Shown piece by piece: positions 32,834 through 36,809 of a stretch of 36,809 nucleotides of DNA. The translations under genes and the position numbers were made by a program. The notes under the pieces were generated by a model. It ran no database searches. It had not been told where the DNA came from and worked only from the letters and a program-made list of their open reading frames with translations. Each line of letters starts with the position of its first letter. The first letter of the stretch is position 1. The DNA comes from JBBQKG01 sp038326655 (GTDB lineage: Bacteria > Actinomycetota > Thermoleophilia > Solirubrobacterales > JBBDJG01), in NCBI GenBank assembly GCA_038326655.1, contig JBBQKG010000029.1, positions 1-36,809 of the forward strand. Direction: 5' to 3'.

Positions 32834-33231
32834 GCGGCAACGTAGAGCTCACCCGGCGCGTCTGGGAGTTGTTCAACCGGCGCGAGTACGAAACACAGCT
32901 CCAGTTCATACATCCCGACCTCGAATGGCGGCCGGCCCAGGGACCGGGTGGTCCCGAGGGCAGCGTCTACCGCGGGCGCAAGGAATACGAGCACTGGCTC
33001 CACGAGGAGGTCGTGCCGGTCTGGGAGTCGTTCACCGGTGAGGACCTCGACGTCACGGAGCTCGAGGACGGCCGCGTCATGATCCTCGGGCACCTGCGCG
33101 GAAAGGGGCGCGCCAGCGGCGTCGAGGTGGGCGCGCCGTTCGGCCAGATCGCGGAGATCCGCGACGGCATGGTGATCCGCCTGACCGGCTACCTCGACCA
33201 CGACAGCACGCGGGAGGCTGCCGGGCTCTAG
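32830..33231 (+). CDS. NTF2/SnoaL-like fold protein, function unknown
   Basis: The protein of 133 residues has the pattern of small SnoaL-like alpha+beta barrel proteins. It starts with VELTRRVWELFNRREYETQLQFI, then has HPDLEWRP, a YRGRKEYEHWL helix, a VMILGHLRGKGRASG strand, and ends with the IRDGMVIRLTGYLDH strand pair. Such proteins bind or isomerise small molecules, or serve as scaffolds. GTG 32830 overlaps the rmlC stop by four bases, which ties it to the rhamnose operon, but a role there is not known. Confidence 0.82.
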   Translation: MSGNVELTRRVWELFNRREYETQLQFIHPDLEWRPAQGPGGPEGSVYRGRKEYEHWLHEEVVPVWESFTGEDLDVTELEDGRVMILGHLRGKGRASGVEVGAPFGQIAEIRDGMVIRLTGYLDHDSTREAAGL

Positions 33232-33237
33232 CACTCT

Positions 33238-33256
33238 GCCTATGCAATGCTTAGGC
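33238..33256 (+). promoter_or_regulatory. 19-bp near-perfect palindrome at the start of the mod operon, probable operator
   Basis: GCCTATGCAATGCTTAGGC has 9-base arms (33238-33246 and 33248-33256) that match in 8 of 9 positions around a single central base, and lies 2 nt before the ATG at 33259. -10-like sequences (TATGCAAT) fall within it. It is well placed as the binding site of the HTH-Mop regulator encoded next, giving autoregulation and control of modABC. Confidence 0.5.
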
Positions 33257-33258
33257 GG

Positions 33259-33648
33259 ATGGCAGAGTCCCTGACGCTCGGCGAGGCGGCACAGGAGATC
33301 GGCGTGAGCGTCGACACGCTGCGTCGATGGGAGCGTGCCGGCAAGCTGCGAACGAAGCGTGATGCGCGGAACCGGCGGATGGTGTCGCGCCGCGAGGCCG
33401 AGCGCCTCGCACGCCGCCCGCGCCGTCACCGGTCAGGCGATGCGCTCTCCGCGCGCAACCGCTTCCCCGGGAAAGTGGTGTCGGTCGAGTCCGACGGCGT
33501 GATGGCGCTGGTGGAGATCGTGGCAGGCCCCCACAGGATCACGGCCGCGATCACGCGCGACGCCGTCGAGGAGCTCGGACTCGCGCCCGGGGTCGACGCG
33601 ACGGCGGCCGTGAAGGCGACCTCGGTGATGGTGGAGCGCGGGCGTTGA
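33259..33648 (+). CDS. HTH-Mop/TOBE molybdate-responsive regulator
   Basis: The 129-residue protein joins a MerR/excisionase-like HTH (about 4-55, LTLGEAAQEIGVSVDTLRRWE and KRDARNRRMVS) to a Mop/TOBE molybdate-binding domain (about 68-128, SARNRFPGKVVSVESDGVMA and VKATSVMVERG). SARNxFxGxV and the TSVM end are typical Mop features. It should sense molybdate and control the following transport genes. ATG 33259 is chosen; an in-frame TTG upstream at 33250 lies inside the palindrome. Its stop overlaps the modA start (TTGA). Confidence 0.9.
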   Translation: MAESLTLGEAAQEIGVSVDTLRRWERAGKLRTKRDARNRRMVSRREAERLARRPRRHRSGDALSARNRFPGKVVSVESDGVMALVEIVAGPHRITAAITRDAVEELGLAPGVDATAAVKATSVMVERGR

Positions 33649-34394
33649 GGCGGGTTCTGCCCATGCTCGTCGCGGCGTTGGCGCTGGTCGCCTCCGGCTG
33701 CGGCGGGGGCAACGAGAAGACGATCAAGGTGTCCGCCGCGTCGTCTCTGAAGAGAGCGTTCGAGGCCTACGCGAAGCACTTCGATGCCGCGCAGGCGAGC
33801 TTCGGCTTCGCGGGCTCGGACGAGCTCGCGGCCCAGATCCGGCAGGGCGTCAAGCCCGACGTCTACGCCGCCGCGAACACGAAGCTCCCCGATGACCTGT
33901 ATGCACAGGGGCTGGTCGAGAAGCCGGTCGAGTTCGCCGCGAACCGGCTCGTGGTGGCGGTCCCCAACGGCTCCACGAAGGTCCGGTCCGTGGATTCCCT
34001 CGCGCGGCCCGGGCTCCGGATCGCGGCGGGCGCCCAGACCGTGCCGATCGGGTCCTACACGCGTCAGGTGCTCGCGCGCCTCGGCGCCGCCGAGGCTCGC
34101 GCGATCGAGCGGAACATCCGCTCGAACGAGCCGGACGTCGCGGGCGTGGTCGCCAAGATCGCACAGGGCGCCGTGGACGCCGGCTTCGTGTACGTCACCG
34201 ACGTCCGCGCCGCGGGCGGGCGAATCACCGGGATCGAGCTGCCGGACCGGCTTCAGCCACGAATCGTCTACGGCGCCGTCGTCGTCCGCGGAGCGCCGCA
34301 CCCCCCGCAGGCGAAGCAGTTCGTGAACGGCCTGCGATCAGGCGCGGGACGCCGGGCGCTGACCCAGGCGGGCTTCGAGCCCGCGCCCCGTTGA
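33645..34394 (+). CDS. modA: Molybdate ABC transporter substrate-binding lipoprotein
   Basis: The 249-residue protein is exported and lipid-anchored: a signal sequence (about 1-18) ends in the lipobox ASGC with Cys19. The mature part has VSAASSLKRAFEAYAK (oxyanion-binding N-terminus), FAGSDELAAQIRQG, VYAAANTKLPDDL, VGSYTRQ-type PIGSYTRQVL and VYVTDVRA, the normal ModA series. It delivers molybdate or tungstate to ModBC. The start is TTG 33645, overlapping the regulator stop by four bases. Confidence 0.93.
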   Translation: MRRVLPMLVAALALVASGCGGGNEKTIKVSAASSLKRAFEAYAKHFDAAQASFGFAGSDELAAQIRQGVKPDVYAAANTKLPDDLYAQGLVEKPVEFAANRLVVAVPNGSTKVRSVDSLARPGLRIAAGAQTVPIGSYTRQVLARLGAAEARAIERNIRSNEPDVAGVVAKIAQGAVDAGFVYVTDVRAAGGRITGIELPDRLQPRIVYGAVVVRGAPHPPQAKQFVNGLRSGAGRRALTQAGFEPAPR

Positions 34395-35191
34395 GCACCG
34401 TCGCGTTCAAGGCTCTCCTCTTCGTGACGCTCGCGGCCGCGCTCGCGTTCCTCACGCTGCCGGTCGCGGCGATCTTCGTCGACGTCGGCCCGGGTGAGCT
34501 GCTCTCGCGGCTCGACGACCCTGCATCGCTGGATGCGCTGCGCCTGAGCCTCGAGACGAGCGTGGTCGCGCTCGCCGTGATCCTGGTGGTGGGCACGCCG
34601 GCCGCCTACCTGCTCGCGACTCGCGCTTTCCGCGGCCGGGCGGTCGTCCTCACGCTGATCGAGCTGCCGCTGATCCTCCCGCCCGCGGCCGCGGGCGTGG
34701 GCCTGCTCGCCGCGCTCGGGCCGAACGGGATCGTCGGCCCGGCACTCGACTCGCTCGGCATCCGGCTGCCGCTGACGACCGCGGGCGTCGTGGTCGCGCT
34801 GGTGTTCGTCGCCAGCCCTTTCTACCTGCGCCAGGCGATCGCGGCCTTCGGCTCGCTCGACCGGACGTTGCTCGAGGCCTCCAGCACCCTCGGCGCGCCG
34901 GAACAGCGCACGTTTGCGCGCGTCGCGGTGCCGCTCTCGCTGCCGGTGCTCGCGACCGGCGCCGCGCTTGCGTGGGGCCGTGCGCTGGGAGAGTTCGGCG
35001 CGACCCTGATGTTCGCGGGCAGCTTCCGCGGCGTCACCCAGACCGCCCCGCTGGCGATCTTCGAGCTGCTCGGCACGGACTTCGACGCATCGCTCGCACT
35101 CGCGGCCGTGCTGGTCGGGGTGAGCGGTGCACTGCTGCTCGCGATGAAGCTGGTGGGCCCGTCGGAGGTGCGCTTCGGTGCTCTGCGTTGA
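34391..35191 (+). CDS. modB: Molybdate ABC transporter permease
   Basis: The 266-residue protein has five to six hydrophobic helices. It shows the ABC-permease coupling (EAA) segment EASSTLGAPEQRTFARVAVP (about 157-176) and ALGEFGATLMFAG, a ModB hallmark. It forms the membrane channel with ModC on the cytoplasmic side. The start is TTG 34391 in a TTGA overlap with modA, and the end overlaps modC by 14 nt. Confidence 0.94.
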   Translation: MSTVAFKALLFVTLAAALAFLTLPVAAIFVDVGPGELLSRLDDPASLDALRLSLETSVVALAVILVVGTPAAYLLATRAFRGRAVVLTLIELPLILPPAAAGVGLLAALGPNGIVGPALDSLGIRLPLTTAGVVVALVFVASPFYLRQAIAAFGSLDRTLLEASSTLGAPEQRTFARVAVPLSLPVLATGAALAWGRALGEFGATLMFAGSFRGVTQTAPLAIFELLGTDFDASLALAAVLVGVSGALLLAMKLVGPSEVRFGALR

Positions 35192-36239
35192 GGCCCGCAC
35201 AGCGCTCCGCGACTTCGACCTCGAGGTCGAGATCGACGTGGGCGCGGGATGCGTGGCGCTCGCCGGGCCCTCGGGCGCCGGCAAGACCACGATCCTGCGG
35301 GTGTGCGCCGGGCTCGCACGGCCGGACTCGGGCCGGGTGGCCGTCGACGGGGAGGTCTGGACCGACACCGCGCGGGGGGTGTTCCTCCCTCCCGAGCGGC
35401 GGCGTTGTGGCTACCTGTTCCAGGATTACGCGCTGTTCCCCCATCTGAGCGCGTGGCAGAACGTCGCCTATGCACTCGCCGGCGAGCCCCGACGCACCCG
35501 GCGAGCGGGGGCGATCGCGCTCCTCGATCGCTTCGGCGTGGCCGGTCTGGCCGAGTCGCGCCCCGGCGCGCTCTCCGGCGGCGAGCGCCAGCGCGTGGCG
35601 CTTGCGCGGACACTGGCGCGCGCGCCCAGCGTGCTGCTGCTGGACGAGCCGCTCTCGGCGCTCGACGCGCGCACACGGGCCGCGGCCGCCCGAGAGCTCG
35701 GCGCGGCGCTGCGCGAGGCCGCCGTCCCGGCACTGCTCGTGACCCACGACTTCTCGGAGGCAGCGCTACTCGGCGACGAGGTGGCGGTGATCGACCGCGG
35801 CCGCCTGGTCCAGCGCGGGGACGCGCGCGAGCTCGCCTCCCGGCCGGCCTCGGCATTCGTGGCCGACTTCCTCGGCGCGAGCGTGCTCGAGGGGACCGCC
35901 GGGCCCGGGGGCGCCGGCCTCACCGTGCTGTCGCTCGACGGCGGCGGCGCCGTCTCGAGCACAGATGCCGCGCGCGGCCGTGCGGCCGCCAGCGTGTTCC
36001 CGTGGGAGGTCACACTCGAGGTGCCGGGCACGGCCGACCACGGATCGGCCCAGAACAGGCTTCACGGCACGGTCGTCTCGGTGACGCCGGTCGGGAACCG
36101 CTTCCGGGTCGCGCTCGCGACGCCCCAGCCGCTCGCCGCGGAGGTGACGGAGGCGGCATTCGACCGCCTTCCGCTGCGGATCGGGGACTCCGTCGACGCA
36201 TGCTGGAAGGCGACCGCGACGCGCCTTTCGGCGCTCTGA
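35178..36239 (+). CDS. modC: Molybdate ABC transporter ATP-binding protein
   Basis: The 353-residue ATPase drives molybdate import. Seen: Walker A GPSGAGKTT (about 30-38), Q-loop YLFQDYALFPHLS, signature LSGGERQRVALAR (about 132-144), Walker B VLLLDEPLSALD and H-loop LVTHDFSEA. A C-terminal TOBE-like domain follows (about 290-350). The start is GTG 35178 inside the end of modB. No terminator with a T-run is seen in the 57 nt that follow. Confidence 0.94.
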   Translation: MLCVEARTALRDFDLEVEIDVGAGCVALAGPSGAGKTTILRVCAGLARPDSGRVAVDGEVWTDTARGVFLPPERRRCGYLFQDYALFPHLSAWQNVAYALAGEPRRTRRAGAIALLDRFGVAGLAESRPGALSGGERQRVALARTLARAPSVLLLDEPLSALDARTRAAAARELGAALREAAVPALLVTHDFSEAALLGDEVAVIDRGRLVQRGDARELASRPASAFVADFLGASVLEGTAGPGGAGLTVLSLDGGGAVSSTDAARGRAAASVFPWEVTLEVPGTADHGSAQNRLHGTVVSVTPVGNRFRVALATPQPLAAEVTEAAFDRLPLRIGDSVDACWKATATRLSAL

Positions 36240-36262
36240 GAGGGGCGCCACAAAGAAGTTTC

Positions 36263-36279
36263 CTGGACGGATGTTCTAG
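36263..36279 (+). promoter_or_regulatory. Second copy of the shared 17-bp motif
   Basis: CTGGACGGATGTTCTAG lies 17 nt before the ATG at 36297 and differs by one base from 22501-22517. TAGGTA just after (36277-36282) could be part of a -10 region. Confidence 0.3.
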
Positions 36280-36296
36280 GTAACCCCTTGCCGTCA

Positions 36297-36809
36297 TGGA
36301 AGGCCTGTTCGTCCGGATCGCCGCGCCCGCGGCCTTGGTCTGCAGTCTGTTCGCCGCCGGAGCGCCCGCCTCGGCGGCCGTCGCCGCCGTGCCCGACGCG
36401 CAGTCGGCCCTCTCGGCCGTGCAGCAGACCGCAGCCGCGGTCGCGGCGCCGGACGTCTTGCCCGTGACGCCAGTCGTGCACCAGCCGCCCGCCGCCCCGG
36501 CGCCGGCGCCCGCTGTCCAGGCCGAGACCGCCAAGCCGCTCGCCGAGCGCCCCGCGCCGGCGTCAGCACCGACGCCGAGGCGGCAGTCGGCCAAGCCGCG
36601 GCCGGCACACCTCGGGACGCCCGCGCCGAGCCGGCGCCCCCACGCAGTGGCACACCGCTCTGGGCTCGACCGACGGGGCGGAGGAAGACTGGCAAGGGCC
36701 CCTTCCCATGTGAGGCACGGCCAAGCATCGGCGCCGTCGCGCGCGCACCCCTCCCGGGAGCCACCACGGCGCGACCGCACGCCGCCGCGCCTGCCGGGCG
36801 CGATGGGCG
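36297..36809 (+). CDS. Secreted Ala/Pro-rich low-complexity protein (3' end cut by the window)
   Basis: From ATG 36297 the frame is open to the last base (171 codons). It begins with a typical signal peptide (hydrophobic core about 8-22, cleavage near ASA-AV at about 27-30). A stretch rich in Ala, Pro, Val and Gln follows, and from about residue 80 a strongly basic Pro/Arg/His part. No domain is recognised. GC-rich low complexity also opens other frames here, so the call rests on the signal peptide and the placement after modC. Confidence 0.5.

Overview
The window looks like chromosomal DNA of a high-GC actinomycete, most likely Actinomycetota of the Thermoleophilia (Solirubrobacter-like) type. 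This is inferred from very high GC, heavy use of GTG and TTG starts, a PafB-PafC fusion, an actinobacterial-type biotin carboxylase/BCCP fusion, a glucosyl-3-phosphoglycerate synthase, a tRNA with no encoded CCA, and many apparently leaderless promoters. No phage, IS element or CRISPR array was seen. The gene order is mostly housekeeping, with one striking surface-protein locus.

Layout. 1-1677: end of cysH (APS reductase) and sat (sulfate adenylyltransferase). 1913-5271: a membrane-anchored low-complexity exported protein, followed by a 768-residue secreted protein built of seven Asn/Gln/Ser-rich modules and a lysine-rich tail; this is the least explained and most interesting part. 5272-5505: a gene-free but highly structured intergenic stretch with three consecutive hairpins. 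5506-8061: acyl-CoA carboxylase alpha chain, a 22-codon remnant of a TMEM175-type channel gene, and a HAD protein whose nucleophile is replaced. 8134-11387: sucCD and a PLP aminotransferase. 11399-13784: a DtxR-family repressor divergent from a macro-domain gene coupled to glycerate kinase. 13720-15494 (minus strand): gpgS and a HAD phosphatase, a predicted glucosylglycerate pathway. 15519-19405: an MrfA/YprA-like helicase, a LOG-like protein, an M23 peptidase and tRNA-Phe. 19530-21331 (minus strand): a DUF2269-like membrane protein and thiI. 21384-28630: a YhaM-like OB/HD nuclease, a GAF/HD-GYP protein with an altered metal site, fused PafBC and a penicillin acylase-family hydrolase. 28634-29276: a PPOX/FDOR protein and a broken or very small ORF pair. 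29347-33231: a complete dTDP-L-rhamnose operon (rmlA-long, rmlD, rmlB, rmlC) ending in an NTF2/SnoaL-like gene. 33259-36239: an HTH-Mop molybdate regulator with modABC. 36297-end: start of a secreted Ala/Pro-rich protein.

How the genes work together. CysH and Sat reduce sulfate through APS. GpgS and the HAD phosphatase would make glucosylglycerate, and the adjacent convergent glycerate kinase could recycle glycerate. RmlABCD supply dTDP-rhamnose for cell-envelope glycans. ModABC import molybdate under the adjacent Mop-domain regulator. Many junctions are four-base NTGA stop/start overlaps, which indicates strong translational coupling. Several first genes have a TANNNT box 6-10 nt before the start codon and no Shine-Dalgarno sequence, which suggests leaderless transcripts.
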